A stretch of DNA of 26,654 nucleotides from assembly GCA_009731375.1 (NCBI GenBank), contig BJOX01000132.1:845228-871881 (forward strand), given 5' to 3'. Both the position numbers and the translations under genes were made by a program. The notes under the pieces are model-generated. The model was not told the DNA's origin and ran no database searches. It saw only the letters and a program-made list of their open reading frames with translations. Shown one piece after another: positions 26,492-26,654 of the stretch. The stretch comes from Paulinella micropora (lineage: Eukaryota > Cercozoa > Imbricatea > Euglyphida). Position 1 is the stretch's first letter. Each line of letters opens with the position of its first letter.

Positions 26492-26654
<163 letters not shown>

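Overview
The window is eukaryotic nuclear DNA, most likely from an alga or other protist. The evidence is GT-AG (and one GC-AG) introns, a formin FH2 gene split into at least 13 short exons, a candidate SET-domain gene with short introns, a TTAGGG-type telomeric tract, and piggyBac and Ty1/copia elements. The species cannot be fixed from sequence. There are four runs of N: 277 nt inside a poly-G run, and three of 10 nt.

Layout. 1-7205 (+): the 3' part of a Diaphanous-type formin: FH2 exons from 1706, then a charged tail with a DAD-like motif and a C-terminal Cys-rich knuckle. Its introns are almost wholly tetra-, penta- and dinucleotide repeats, and several hold partial copies of the neighbouring exon edge. 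7251-10536: a decayed piggyBac-like transposon between TTAA sites, inserted 41 nt after the formin stop codon. 10541-18402: a decayed Ty1/copia element (connection region, reverse transcriptase, RNase H, and a small extra ORF after pol). It is split inside RNase H by a 4.58-kb insertion (13088-17670) flanked by a 24-bp duplication. 18403-22730: two LTR-like blocks and a second, gag-containing copia fragment with degraded sequence after it. 22848-23321: a block duplicated around an assembly gap, plus hairpin repeats. 23346-26491 (-): a multi-exon gene for a roughly 830-residue protein with a SET-like domain, an acidic and basic (NLS-like) linker and four Cys repeats. One repeat carries an in-frame TGA. 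26491-26654: (TTTA)n.

The most unusual part is the 4.58-kb insertion in copia. It has two ~280-bp direct repeats, a telomeric (CCCTAA)n tract abutting one of them, a 555-bp inverted repeat that looks perfect by eye, a 168-bp tandem repeat built on the palindrome CTGCGGATC-A-GATCCGCAG, and an AT-rich core without recognisable genes. It matches no element class I can name with confidence. The second notable pattern is the formin introns, where repeat growth seems to have copied splice junctions.

The formin and SET-like genes are host genes by appearance. Their exons stay in frame, whereas the transposon genes carry many frameshifts, so the decay of the transposons is probably real rather than poor sequence. 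I ran no searches; all family calls rest on motifs read by eye.
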